Below are positions 1 to 7,336 of a stretch of 12,112 nt of DNA, piece after piece (position 1 is the stretch's first letter; every line of letters begins with the position of its first letter). The position numbers were made by a program, and so were the translations under genes. The notes beneath the pieces were generated by a model. The model saw only the letters and a list, made by a program, of their open reading frames with translations. It had not been told where the DNA came from and searched no databases. This DNA comes from Sphingomonadaceae bacterium (GTDB taxonomy: Bacteria > Pseudomonadota > Alphaproteobacteria > Sphingomonadales > Sphingomonadaceae): assembly GCA_947446935.1 (NCBI GenBank), contig CANFIV010000010.1, positions 1 to 12,112 of the forward strand, written 5' to 3'.

Positions 1-1
1 C

Positions 2-40
2 CTGCTGGAGGACTATCTGATTCCCGACATTATTGCGTGA
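2..40 (+). CDS. 3' end of an unidentified gene (partial)
   Basis: An open frame enters from the left edge, reads LLEDYLIPDIIA and stops at TGA (38-40). The 12 residues look like a normal protein C-terminus (alternating hydrophobic and acidic residues), and the next gene starts about 150 nt later. Twelve residues are too few to name a family, so no function is proposed. It could also be chance read-through of non-coding sequence. Confidence 0.45.
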   Translation: MLEDYLIPDIIA

Positions 41-135
41 TTACAGATTCTTGAGCGTTCCCGACCGGATCTGTGACGGCAAACCACTCCGTATCGTTAC
101 GGCACAGTTTAAAAAGCCCTGTGAACGGACACCTT

Positions 136-151
136 GCGCTCAGTTGAGCGC
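136..151 (+). promoter_or_regulatory. Perfect 6-bp hairpin upstream of the DUF1465 gene
   Basis: GCGCTC, loop AGTT, GAGCGC form a perfect inverted repeat 37 nt before the chosen DUF1465 start. No T-run follows, so it is not a standard rho-independent terminator. It could be a leader hairpin, an operator, or chance in G+C-rich DNA. The 148-nt gap around it (41-188) shows no convincing sigma-70 promoter. Confidence 0.3.
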
Positions 152-188
152 GGGGCAACGATGTGACTATGCGCTTGGGATGGCGCTC

Positions 189-674
189 ATGCCCAACCTC
201 AATCCGCGCATCGTCGAAGCGCTTTATTCCGACGCACTTACGCTCGCTGACGAGGCGCGCGCAGTGTTCGACCGGCTGCGCCATGGGCACTACCGCGACG
301 CGTTGGTGGGTGCCAACGATGATCCCGAAGCCGATCTCGCGCATGTGCAGCTGAGCTGCGAGGCGCTGCGCACCACCACGCGGGTGATGCACTGCCTGGC
401 CTGGCTGCTGAATCATCGTGCCTATTTTGCCGGCGAACTCAGCGAATTACAGCTCCGCCGCCATGGCAGGCTGATCGCCAATTTCCCCTTGAGCGATCCG
501 CTGCAGGCTGTAGCCCTTCCAGTCGAGGCCCAGCGCTGCGTGCAAGACAGCGAACGGCTCTACGCCCGAATTCAACGGCTTGAGTACGCCTGGAGGGGTG
601 AACCGAACGACGGTGGCAGCGCGATCGAACGTCTGCGCCAAAGGTTGGCAGCTACCGTTCCAGCTGCGCTCTGA
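189..674 (+). CDS. DUF1465 family protein
   Basis: The 161-residue product matches what I know of DUF1465, a small cytoplasmic alphaproteobacterial family of unknown function. Recognisable parts are the N-terminal helix (NPRIVEALYSDALTLADEAR), the central SCEALRTTTRVMHCLAWLLN segment and the following AYFAGELSELQL helix. A C-terminal helical region (about residues 110-160) is charged and may form a coiled coil. The frame is open back to position 33, but that extension reads as low-quality protein. I chose ATG 189 because GGGA lies 8 nt upstream; ATG 180 in the same frame is an equally possible start and adds three residues. There is no signal peptide or membrane segment. A 60-nt gap separates it from the hydrolase gene, so they may be co-transcribed. 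Family assignment is from memory; the function is unknown. Confidence 0.8.
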   Translation: MPNLNPRIVEALYSDALTLADEARAVFDRLRHGHYRDALVGANDDPEADLAHVQLSCEALRTTTRVMHCLAWLLNHRAYFAGELSELQLRRHGRLIANFPLSDPLQAVALPVEAQRCVQDSERLYARIQRLEYAWRGEPNDGGSAIERLRQRLAATVPAAL

Positions 675-734
675 TCGCCGACGACCTGACGCGCAAGCGT
701 TGCGCGAAGCCGCTGCAATCCCCATAGCAGGAAA

Positions 735-1706
735 ATGGCTTCTTCAACCTCTGCGCCCGGCGCTGCGATCCCCGATCGGTCCGAATGGAACACCGGACTT
801 GCTGTGGAACTCGAGCCCCTCGTCCGGCGCGTACTCGCTCCCAATCCCTCGCCCTATACCTTCAATGGTACCCAGACTTACCTGATCGGAAACGGCCGGG
901 ATGTCGCTGTGATCGATCCCGGTCCGGCGGGGACCGGCCCGGCAGGGCACGCCGATACGAATGGTGACGGCCATGTCGAGGCGATCCTCAAGGCGACCGC
1001 TGGCCAGCGCATCGTCGCTATCATGTGCACCCACACCCACCGCGATCACAGCCCGGCAGCCGGCCCGCTGCAGGCCGCAAGCGGAGCGCCGATCATCGGC
1101 TGCGCCGCCTTGGCGATCGACGACAGCAGCGCCGGGACAGGCGTGCGCGCCGATGCCGAATTCGATCCGTTCTATGCACCGGACAGGGTGCTTGCCGATG
1201 GTGAGCGACTGGCAGGCGATGGCTGGACGCTCGAGGCCGTCGCCACTCCGGGTCATACCAGCAACCACCTCTGCTACGCGCTGATCGAAAGCGGAGCGCT
1301 GTTTACCGGGGATCACGTCATGGGCTGGTCCACCACGGTTGTCTCACCTCCCGATGGCGATATGGCCGCCTACATGCTGTCGCTGAACAAGCTGCAGATG
1401 CGCGTGGACCAGGTTTACTACCCGGCGCACGGCCCGGCCGTGACCAAACCGCAGCAACTGGTGCGCGGCATGATAGGACATCGCCGGCAACGCGAAGCGC
1501 AGATCCTGCGACTGCTGGGTGAAGCGCCCGCGACGATTCCCGAAATGGTGGCCCAGATGTACAAGGGGCTCGATCCCCGACTGACCGGCGCGGCGGGCCG
1601 ATCCGTGCTCGCGCATATTCTGGATCTGGAAGCAAAGGCCCGAATTGCGCGGGGCCCCCAAGCGGCCCCTCAAGCGGCAGAGCAGCAATGGACCCTGATC
1701 GCCTGA
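735..1706 (+). CDS. Metallo-beta-lactamase fold hydrolase (LACTB2-like)
   Basis: This 323-residue protein has the full zinc-binding set of the MBL superfamily: HTHRDH (H100, H102, D104, H105), TPGH (H174), TGDH (D193) and AHG (H232). This predicts a two-zinc hydrolase. The approach segment PNPSPYTFNGTQTYLIG (about 37-52) and a C-terminal winged-helix-like tail (about 250-305) resemble the LACTB2/endoribonuclease-like and glyoxalase-II-like MBL branch. Possible substrates are therefore a thioester, another hydrolysable metabolite or RNA; the sequence alone does not decide. No signal peptide is seen, so it is likely cytoplasmic. The ATG at 735 has only a close AGGA (729-732), a poor ribosome site, but there is no better ATG before the conserved region. 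Its 3' end overlaps the next gene by 19 nt, which suggests co-translation. Confidence 0.92.
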   Translation: MASSTSAPGAAIPDRSEWNTGLAVELEPLVRRVLAPNPSPYTFNGTQTYLIGNGRDVAVIDPGPAGTGPAGHADTNGDGHVEAILKATAGQRIVAIMCTHTHRDHSPAAGPLQAASGAPIIGCAALAIDDSSAGTGVRADAEFDPFYAPDRVLADGERLAGDGWTLEAVATPGHTSNHLCYALIESGALFTGDHVMGWSTTVVSPPDGDMAAYMLSLNKLQMRVDQVYYPAHGPAVTKPQQLVRGMIGHRRQREAQILRLLGEAPATIPEMVAQMYKGLDPRLTGAAGRSVLAHILDLEAKARIARGPQAAPQAAEQQWTLIA

Positions 1707-2359
1707 CGCCCGCGCCTTCCACCTCCGCGCTGGCCGCGCCTCGCCGGTGGCGCATGGCCGTATTGCCATGGGTGCTGTTTCTGGCAGCCGCAGCGTTTGC
1801 AGGCTGGCTGGCTTGGCAAAAGTGGCGGCCGGAAACGATCGGTGACCCGCTTGCAACCAGCCTTGTCGCGTTCGAAAAGCAGGACCGTCTCACCGTCTTC
1901 AGCGCACAATTGGCCCCAGTTGTTGCGAGCGATGACAGCCGCCTCTTTGGCCTCGTCACCTCCCGGCAAGTCGCAGTCATTCCTGCGCGGGTCGACTATG
2001 CCATCGATCTCGGCAAAGTCGGGCGCGACCGCCTGCGCTGGGATGTCGCCACCAAGACGCTGACAATCAGGCTTCCGGCTCCGGAGGTTACCCGCCCCAA
2101 TCTCGATGAGGGCCGCGCCCAGTATCTGCGTGAAGGCGTTTGGATCACCCGTGCAGCGCAGGACAAGCTGACCCGCGACAACACGATGCTCGCCGAGCGG
2201 CTGGCAGTCGAGCAGGCGGCGAATCCCGTACTTCTCGGCCTCGCCCGGGGCGCGGCAAAAGACGCCATACGGCAGAACCTTGCAATTCCGCTGCAAGTCG
2301 CGGGCTATGGCGATGTCAAGCTGGCCGTCACCATAGATGGCGAACAAGCCGCGCCTTGA
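1688..2359 (+). CDS. DUF4230 domain protein, single-pass membrane anchored
   Basis: The product has 223 residues. A basic N-terminus (RRWR, about 19-22) precedes one hydrophobic helix (about 23-43), so it is probably anchored in the inner membrane with the rest in the periplasm. The soluble part (about 58-220) contains the pattern LTVFSAQLAPVV, GLVTSRQVAVIPARVDYAID and a basic C-terminal half, which I recognise as DUF4230. This family has no established biochemical role. The gene starts inside the 3' end of the MBL hydrolase gene (19-nt overlap, different frame), so translation is probably coupled. nadA begins 88 nt downstream. No catalytic residues can be pointed to. Family call is from memory and moderately sure. 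Confidence 0.8.
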   Translation: MDPDRLTPAPSTSALAAPRRWRMAVLPWVLFLAAAAFAGWLAWQKWRPETIGDPLATSLVAFEKQDRLTVFSAQLAPVVASDDSRLFGLVTSRQVAVIPARVDYAIDLGKVGRDRLRWDVATKTLTIRLPAPEVTRPNLDEGRAQYLREGVWITRAAQDKLTRDNTMLAERLAVEQAANPVLLGLARGAAKDAIRQNLAIPLQVAGYGDVKLAVTIDGEQAAP

Positions 2360-2432
2360 TGGACTTGCGGCGCGTTGGCCGGGTGCCTAAGTGCTGCCAT
2401 GCACCGGGCTGTGTCCTTCCCGTCCGGCATCC

Positions 2433-2438
2433 AGGGGA
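2433..2438 (+). promoter_or_regulatory. Ribosome binding site that sets the nadA start
   Basis: AGGGGA lies 9 nt before ATG 2448. The frame is open further upstream to ATG 2391, but that start has no comparable site and would add 19 residues not typical of NadA. Confidence 0.7.
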
Positions 2439-2447
2439 TATTGCGCG

Positions 2448-3437
2448 ATGACAGCCCAGCCCACCAACCTCACCGGCCTCGACCTGCGCGCCGAAATCGA
2501 CCGGCTGCGCAAAGACCGCAATGCGGTGATCCTCGCGCACTACTACCAGAAGCCCGAGATTCAGGACCTTGCTGATTTCGTCGGCGATTCGCTGGAGCTT
2601 TCGCGCAAGGCGGCCGCGACCGACGCCGAAGTGATCGCCTTCTGTGGTGTGAAGTTCATGGCCGAAACCGCGAAGATTCTGAGCCCCGAGAAAATCGTGG
2701 TGTTGCCCGACATGGACGCCGGTTGCAGCCTTGAGGATTCGTGCCCGCCAGAGAAGTTTCGCGCCTTCCGTGAAGCCCATCCCGACCACATCGCGCTGAC
2801 CTACATCAACTGCTCGACCGAGGTGAAGGCGTTGAGCGACGTCATCGTGACGTCATCCAGCGCCGAAACGATCCTCGCGCAGATCCCGCCCGAGCAAAAG
2901 ATCATCTTCGGCCCGGACCGCCATCTTGGCGGCTATCTCAATCGCAAGTTCGGCCGCGAGATGCTGCTTTGGCCGGGCGTATGCATCGTGCACGAGGCGT
3001 TTTCGGAAACCGAACTGCTCAAACTCATGGCCCAGCACCCCGGCGCCCCGGTCGCCGCGCATCCGGAATGCCCACCCACTATCGTCGATCATGCCGACTA
3101 TGTCGGCTCGACCAGTGGCATCCTCCAATTTGCCCGAACTTTCCCCGGCGATACGCTGATCGTCGCGACCGAGCCGCACATCATCCATCAGATGCAGCTG
3201 GCGCTGCCCGAGAAGACCTTCATCGGGGCGCCTGGCGCTGACGGCAACTGCAACTGCAACATTTGCCCCTACATGGCGCTGAACACGCTGGAAAAGCTCT
3301 ACGTTGCACTGCGCGATCTCGCGCCCCGGGTGGAAATCGAGGAAACGCTGCGGCTGGACGCCAAGAAGAGCCTGGACGCAATGCTGGCCATGGCCAGCGG
3401 CACGATAGGGCTGGGCGATCTGGGCGCTCGCCAATAA
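2448..3437 (+). CDS. nadA: Quinolinate synthase
   Basis: NadA condenses iminoaspartate (from NadB) with dihydroxyacetone phosphate to make quinolinate in de novo NAD synthesis, using an oxygen-sensitive [4Fe-4S] cluster. The 329-residue protein shows AHYYQKPEIQDLADFVGDS (30-48), FCGVKFMAETAK (65-76), PDMDAGCSLEDSCP (87-100), TSSSAE (135-140), FGPDRHLG (154-161), CIVHE (179-183), HPECP (205-209), GSTSG (220-224) and NCNCNICPYMA (267-277). By comparison with E. coli NadA, the likely cluster ligands are C93, C179 and C273. ATG 2448 is preferred over an in-frame upstream ATG at 2391 because AGGGGA (2433-2438) sits 9 nt before it and the family start MTAQPT fits. nadB and nadC are not in the window. 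The phosphatidyltransferase gene follows after 16 nt, probably in the same transcript. Confidence 0.98.
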   Translation: MTAQPTNLTGLDLRAEIDRLRKDRNAVILAHYYQKPEIQDLADFVGDSLELSRKAAATDAEVIAFCGVKFMAETAKILSPEKIVVLPDMDAGCSLEDSCPPEKFRAFREAHPDHIALTYINCSTEVKALSDVIVTSSSAETILAQIPPEQKIIFGPDRHLGGYLNRKFGREMLLWPGVCIVHEAFSETELLKLMAQHPGAPVAAHPECPPTIVDHADYVGSTSGILQFARTFPGDTLIVATEPHIIHQMQLALPEKTFIGAPGADGNCNCNICPYMALNTLEKLYVALRDLAPRVEIEETLRLDAKKSLDAMLAMASGTIGLGDLGARQ

Positions 3438-3453
3438 CGGGCGGACCAGCACA

Positions 3454-4368
3454 ATGAACAGCCCGCCAGCCAAGCGCGCGCCTATCAAGCGTCCCACCCG
3501 CGCGCGGGAAATGCAGGATGCGCTGAACCACTATATATACCACCCGCTCGCCTGGCAGCTGGCGCGCGCCCTCGCGCCGACACCGCTCACGCCCAATATG
3601 GTCTCGGTGTTCGGCGGGATGCTCGTGGTGACGGCGGGGGTGGTCTATTGGGGCACCACCGGCCCATGGTGGGCCTTGTTAGGTATGGCGCTGCACCTGT
3701 CATGGCATGTAGTCGATGGTGCCGACGGAGATCTCGCGCGCATCACCGGCAAGACCAGCCCGCTGGGCGAGTTGGTCGACGGGATCTGTGACTATGTCAG
3801 CCACATCGTGCTCTATGTGCTGTTGGCTTTTGTCCTGACTCGCGCGCTGGGGCCGGGCTGGGCCTGGTTCTGGACCCTGTCTGCGGGCGCCAGCCACATC
3901 GTGCAGGCGAACCATGTCGAAGTGCAGCGCCGGTTCTATCAGTATTGGACCTATGGCGTTCCATGGCTCCACAATTCCAATGGTGCCGACCGCGCACTCT
4001 TTCGCGAGAGTGGCGGCATTGGCTGGCTCCTGCGGATCATTGTGGCTGGCTATCTCCGGCTGGCCGCGGGCATGAGCCCCAACGCCCTGCGCATCGATGC
4101 GGCCGTGACCCGCGCCATGGCGGATGATCCAGCCATGCTGGCTCAAATCCGCACCGAAGTGCAACGCGAACAACGCCCGCTGCTGTCGCTGCTGCGGTAT
4201 CTGGGCCCCAATCCGCGTGCAGTCCTGCTCGGCATCTCGATGATTGCCGGAAGCCCGCTCTGGTATTTCATTTATCTGTCGGTGGCGCTCAATCTGCTGC
4301 TGGCGCTTTCCGTGCGGTTGCATGATGCGGCCGCTGGCCGGGTCGTGGCGAGGCTGGGTCTGGCCTGA
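3454..4368 (+). CDS. CDP-alcohol phosphatidyltransferase family membrane protein
   Basis: These enzymes move a phosphatidyl (or related phospho-alcohol) group from a CDP-linked donor to an alcohol inside the membrane. The full signature D-x2-DG-x2-AR-x8-G-x3-D-x3-D is present at D88, D91, G92, A95, R96, G105, D109 and D113. The first two aspartates and D109/D113 are the expected metal-binding and catalytic set. Hydrophobic helices surround it (about 50-66, 72-90, 114-132, 138-155, 190-205, 265-290). At 304 residues it is longer than the roughly 200-residue PgsA or PssA type. The extra length is a mostly polar stretch (about 160-265) between the core and the last helices. The acceptor alcohol cannot be told from the sequence. 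Candidates are inositol phosphate, glycerol phosphate, serine or another head group. It lies 16 nt after nadA, with only a weak ribosome site (GGGCGGA). Confidence 0.9.
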   Translation: MNSPPAKRAPIKRPTRAREMQDALNHYIYHPLAWQLARALAPTPLTPNMVSVFGGMLVVTAGVVYWGTTGPWWALLGMALHLSWHVVDGADGDLARITGKTSPLGELVDGICDYVSHIVLYVLLAFVLTRALGPGWAWFWTLSAGASHIVQANHVEVQRRFYQYWTYGVPWLHNSNGADRALFRESGGIGWLLRIIVAGYLRLAAGMSPNALRIDAAVTRAMADDPAMLAQIRTEVQREQRPLLSLLRYLGPNPRAVLLGISMIAGSPLWYFIYLSVALNLLLALSVRLHDAAAGRVVARLGLA

Positions 4369-4381
4369 GCTTTCCTCAGGC
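4363..4381. terminator. Bidirectional hairpin containing two convergent stop codons
   Basis: GCCTGAG, loop CTTTC, CTCAGGC form a perfect 7-bp stem. The left arm holds the TGA stop of the phosphatidyltransferase gene (4366-4368) and the right arm holds, on the other strand, the TGA of the MFS gene (4376-4378). A T-run is lacking on both sides, so termination efficiency is uncertain. Position between convergent genes makes a shared terminator the natural reading. Confidence 0.5.
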
Positions 4382-5713
4382 GGTTTGATCGCGGCCTATA
4401 CCCAGCATGCAGATCGCGATGACGCCAATTGCCAGAACCTGCACCACAACCCACACCGACCAGTTTGAGTGATTGTAAAGCCAAACCCCTATCGCCGGGG
4501 AGATGATGTAGGCCGAGCCATTGACCGCAGCGACAATCCCTGCGGACTGGCCCTGCTCGGCAGGTGTTACGGCAAGGCTGGCACCGGAAGTGAAACCCGG
4601 GCGGAACAGCCCGAACCCAAGCGAACAAATCGCAAAGCCCACCGCGATGGCGTGCAGGTCGCGGCCAGCCGCCATGGCCAAGGTGCCGACACACACGAAC
4701 CCCATGCCCCACAAAATCGAGGTGCGCGGCCCCAATTTCATCATCGGAATGAGGCCCCACTGCGACAGCAAGGTGGCGACAGCCCCGCTCATCAGCACCA
4801 GACCGATAGGTCCGGCTGCCGCATCGGGTTGATGACGCAGGCCGAGCCGATCAAGCAGCAAAAAGCCGACTATGCCGAGCAGGATCGATTGTGCCTGCCC
4901 GCCCAGAACGCCAACGGCAAGCCAGGCACGCATCCGCGCATCGGTCCACCGCAGGCGACCAGAAAGCGAATCGACCGAATGCGGATCGTGCGCCATGCTC
5001 CCAAGCGCATCATCGAATTCCACGTGCCCGGCTTCGACCAAATGCGGGCTGGATGAGGCACTGAGCGGCTCTCCCATGATGTCGCCACGCCCCGAAAAAC
5101 GCGGATCATCATCTGGCAGGCGAAGCCGCAGCAGCATCGACACCACCACAGCGGCGAGCGTGAAGGCGGCAAAGGGCCCGATCAGGCCTATGCCTGGCAG
5201 GATCAGAAGCGGTGCCAGTGCGGGCCCGAGCACGGTGCCAAGACCAAAGCTGGAGGAGACCATCGACAGCGCCTGGGTGCGCTCGGCGCGGCTGGTGCGA
5301 CTGGCGACATAGGCTTGGACTGCAGGCGGCGCGGCAGAGCCGAACCCGCCGTAGAGCGAGCGGGCGGCTGCGAAGAGAAGGATTGCGGTAAGCCCGCTGA
5401 TCATGCCGCGCAGGCCAGCAAAGAGCGCCGCGCCGCACAGCGCAAACGATATGGCAAAGCCGGTGAGGCCGAGCGCCATCATGGCCTTGCGTCCGCGTCG
5501 GTCCGAACGGCGTGCCCAGAACGGCGCAAGCAACATCCACAGCAAAGCAGACCAGCTATAAGCAAGACTGACCCATACGTCGGCAATATGCAGATGCGTG
5601 CCGATCGATGGCATGACCGATTGCATCGCGGTGTTGCCAGCTGCCGTGACCAGCATGACAGCAAACAGCAGCGCCATCCGGCCCCGCGGCAATTGGACGT
5701 CAGCCTCAGCCAT
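4376..5713 (-). CDS. MFS transporter, probable drug/proton antiporter type
   Basis: The product has 445 residues from ATG 5713 and about 12 hydrophobic helices in two halves of six. Motif A is present after helix 2 (RRSDRRGRK, about 68-76). A motif C-like GLGTVLGPALAP (about 157-168) in helix 5 is typical of proton-coupled antiporters. The loop between halves (about 198-260) is long, hydrophilic and rich in Asp and His. The substrate is unknown; drug or metabolite efflux is an inference from the motifs. The frame also opens at TTG 5722, whose TTGA overlaps the stop of the upstream membrane protein gene; neither start has a strong ribosome site, so both are possible. It forms a minus-strand pair with that gene. 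No regulator gene is adjacent. Confidence 0.9.
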   Translation of the reverse strand: MAEADVQLPRGRMALLFAVMLVTAAGNTAMQSVMPSIGTHLHIADVWVSLAYSWSALLWMLLAPFWARRSDRRGRKAMMALGLTGFAISFALCGAALFAGLRGMISGLTAILLFAAARSLYGGFGSAAPPAVQAYVASRTSRAERTQALSMVSSSFGLGTVLGPALAPLLILPGIGLIGPFAAFTLAAVVVSMLLRLRLPDDDPRFSGRGDIMGEPLSASSSPHLVEAGHVEFDDALGSMAHDPHSVDSLSGRLRWTDARMRAWLAVGVLGGQAQSILLGIVGFLLLDRLGLRHQPDAAAGPIGLVLMSGAVATLLSQWGLIPMMKLGPRTSILWGMGFVCVGTLAMAAGRDLHAIAVGFAICSLGFGLFRPGFTSGASLAVTPAEQGQSAGIVAAVNGSAYIISPAIGVWLYNHSNWSVWVVVQVLAIGVIAICMLGIGRDQTA

Positions 5714-5718
5714 CTCGG

Positions 5719-6519
5719 TCAAGTTGCGGCCGCCGCTGAATCACGTCCACCAAGCTGGCCGTAGACCGCTGCGAGCATCGCCACGAAATAGGTGTAGCCA
5801 GCTGCTCGCAAAGTACAGTCCACAACTTCCCCAAGGAGCCGCTGGGGCTCGCCCTGCAGGAAAAGCACCAGCACCACGCTGACAATCATCATGACTAGGC
5901 CATAGATGACAACGAAAACCAAGGCGACCAGCGCGAAGAACAGCAGGATGCGCCCCGCGTTGCCGCGCGTCAGCCTGATGCTCTCGCGTATTGCGGCGAT
6001 TGGATTGCGCTCCGCCTGTCCGGCCACCACCGGGCCAACCAGCATCGTGCGCATGATCGGATAGAGCAGTATGCCGAGGGCAACGGAGACCGCGACCCGA
6101 TCGGGCAAGACCAAGGCAAGCAGACTGGCGAGCACCATCGAGAGCGGCACCAAGGCCAAGGCAATGAGCAACTGTGCGAGAAGGTAGGAAAGCAAGGTCC
6201 TGAAGCTGCGACGTATCGCCTGTGCAACAGTCGGTCGCGCGCCGTCCAGCATAACCACCAGCATCGTCAGCATGCCGGCCATAGGCAGAAGCGAGAGGGG
6301 CAGCAGGACCGGAAGAGAGCTGGCATAGTAGCTCTGGATTGTTTCAAGCACCTTCGCCTCGCTCAAGCCCCGGGTCAGGGGCAGCGGCGGCACAAACACT
6401 GCTCCGGCAAGCCAGGGTAGGAGGAAGAACACACCTGCGATCGCCACCAACAGATCGCGGTTTGCTGCTACCATGCGGGTGGCGCTGGCCCAGGCAGCAC
6501 TGCTGTCCAAGATCGTCAC
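5719..6519 (-). CDS. Multi-pass membrane protein (GPDPase membrane-domain/YciC-like)
   Basis: The product has 266 residues and about six hydrophobic helices (roughly 23-45, 68-92, 108-137, 143-165, 190-220, 238-254). The cytoplasmic loop AIRESIRLTRGNAGR (about 176-190) before a hydrophobic helix is the pattern I associate with the glycerophosphodiester phosphodiesterase membrane-domain and YciC-like families. No phosphodiesterase catalytic domain is present, so a membrane structural or scaffold role is more likely than enzyme activity. Translation starts at GTG 6519, with AAGGGA about 10 nt upstream. The final TGA overlaps a possible TTG start of the MFS gene by the sequence TTGA, so the two are probably one operon. 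Function unknown. Confidence 0.8.
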   Translation of the reverse strand: MTILDSSAAWASATRMVAANRDLLVAIAGVFFLLPWLAGAVFVPPLPLTRGLSEAKVLETIQSYYASSLPVLLPLSLLPMAGMLTMLVVMLDGARPTVAQAIRRSFRTLLSYLLAQLLIALALVPLSMVLASLLALVLPDRVAVSVALGILLYPIMRTMLVGPVVAGQAERNPIAAIRESIRLTRGNAGRILLFFALVALVFVVIYGLVMMIVSVVLVLFLQGEPQRLLGEVVDCTLRAAGYTYFVAMLAAVYGQLGGRDSAAAAT

Positions 6520-6652
6520 GGTTTCATGTCCCTTTCAGGCCATTCCCTAGCAGGCCAGCCTCCACTGCGCACCCCCTACTCGAGCCAGCTTGCGCCCGTG
6601 CGGATTCGCGAACTCTTGCCAGCAAACGCAACGCAGGCCATGCGCTTGTGCC
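6520..6652. promoter_or_regulatory. Divergent control region between the membrane protein gene and lipB
   Basis: The 133 nt lie between divergently read starts, so promoters for both directions are expected here. I see no clear -35/-10 pair. The octamer CCATGCGC occurs twice (6638-6645 and 6651-6658), the second copy covering the lipB start codon. The assignment is by position only. Confidence 0.35.
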
Positions 6653-7336
6653 ATGCGCATCCTGGAGCAGATTGAAATCAGGCAGGACTACAGCCCCGCA
6701 CCCTATCGCGAGGCCCTTGCCGACATGTCTGCAAGAAATACAGCCATTGCCGACAAGGCCGCGCGGGAACTGATCTGGCTGCTTGAACACCCCCCAGTCT
6801 ACACCGCTGGCACGAGTGCCGTCGCCGCTGAACTGCTCGATCCACGATTCGAAGTTGTCGAAGCCGGGCGTGGCGGTCGGTATACTTATCATGGCCCGGG
6901 GCAGCGCGTCGGATATCTCCTGCTCGACCTCGGCAAGCGCGCGCGCGATGTGCGCGGCTTTGTCCATGCCGTTGAAGGCTGGGTGATCGATACGCTCGCC
7001 GATTTCGGGGTTGAATCATGGCGGACATCAGGCCGGGTCGGCATCTGGACACGAGGGCCCGACGGGCGAGAGGCCAAGATCGGCGCAATCGGGGTGCGCA
7101 TCCGGCGCTGGGTCACGATGCATGGCTTTTCGGTAAATCTTGCGCCCGATCTGACTCATTTCGGCGGGATTGTGCCCTGCGGCATCGAAGATTTCGGCGT
7201 GACCAGCCTTGCCGCACTTGGCATTCCGGTTGCGCCTGAGGCTTGGGATCGTGCATTGCTGGCTCGGGCCGAAGCCTTTCTCGCCCGCCTCGCGCCGCAC
7301 AGCCAGGGTGCAGAGGACCCGGAGAATATGCCATGA
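6653..7336 (+). CDS. lipB: Octanoyltransferase (lipoate biosynthesis)
   Basis: LipB moves octanoate from acyl carrier protein to the lipoyl domains of enzymes such as pyruvate dehydrogenase and the glycine cleavage H protein; LipA then adds sulfur. The 227-residue cytoplasmic protein has the [20 protein letters not shown] block (73-92), the [20 protein letters not shown] block (142-161) with the catalytic lysine K142, and [14 protein letters not shown] (173-186) with the acyl-accepting cysteine C176. The frame is open from TTG 6590, but the extension is unlike LipB, so ATG 6653 ([10 protein letters not shown]) is chosen. The ribosome site is weak. lipA is not in the window. The stop overlaps the following lipoprotein start by ATGA, suggesting translational coupling. 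Confidence 0.97.
   Translation: MRILEQIEIRQDYSPAPYREALADMSARNTAIADKAARELIWLLEHPPVYTAGTSAVAAELLDPRFEVVEAGRGGRYTYHGPGQRVGYLLLDLGKRARDVRGFVHAVEGWVIDTLADFGVESWRTSGRVGIWTRGPDGREAKIGAIGVRIRRWVTMHGFSVNLAPDLTHFGGIVPCGIEDFGVTSLAALGIPVAPEAWDRALLARAEAFLARLAPHSQGAEDPENMP

Noticed and set aside
33..188. N-terminal extension of the DUF1465 gene to position 33
   Set aside because: The added residues look unlike the family, and the region contains a hairpin and likely leader sequence.
2379..2408. Imperfect inverted repeat CCGGGTGC / GCACCGGG upstream of nadA
   Set aside because: It has a 14-nt loop and an internal mismatch and is not a known NAD-gene operator; chance in G+C-rich DNA is likely.
4469..5056. 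195-residue open frame on the + strand inside the MFS gene
   Set aside because: It is antisense to a clear 12-helix transporter, is hydrophilic low-quality sequence and has no recognisable family; open antisense frames are common in G+C-rich genes.
6590..6652. TTG start for lipB at 6590
   Set aside because: The Cys- and Gln-rich 21-residue extension is not part of LipB, while ATG 6653 gives the expected N-terminus.
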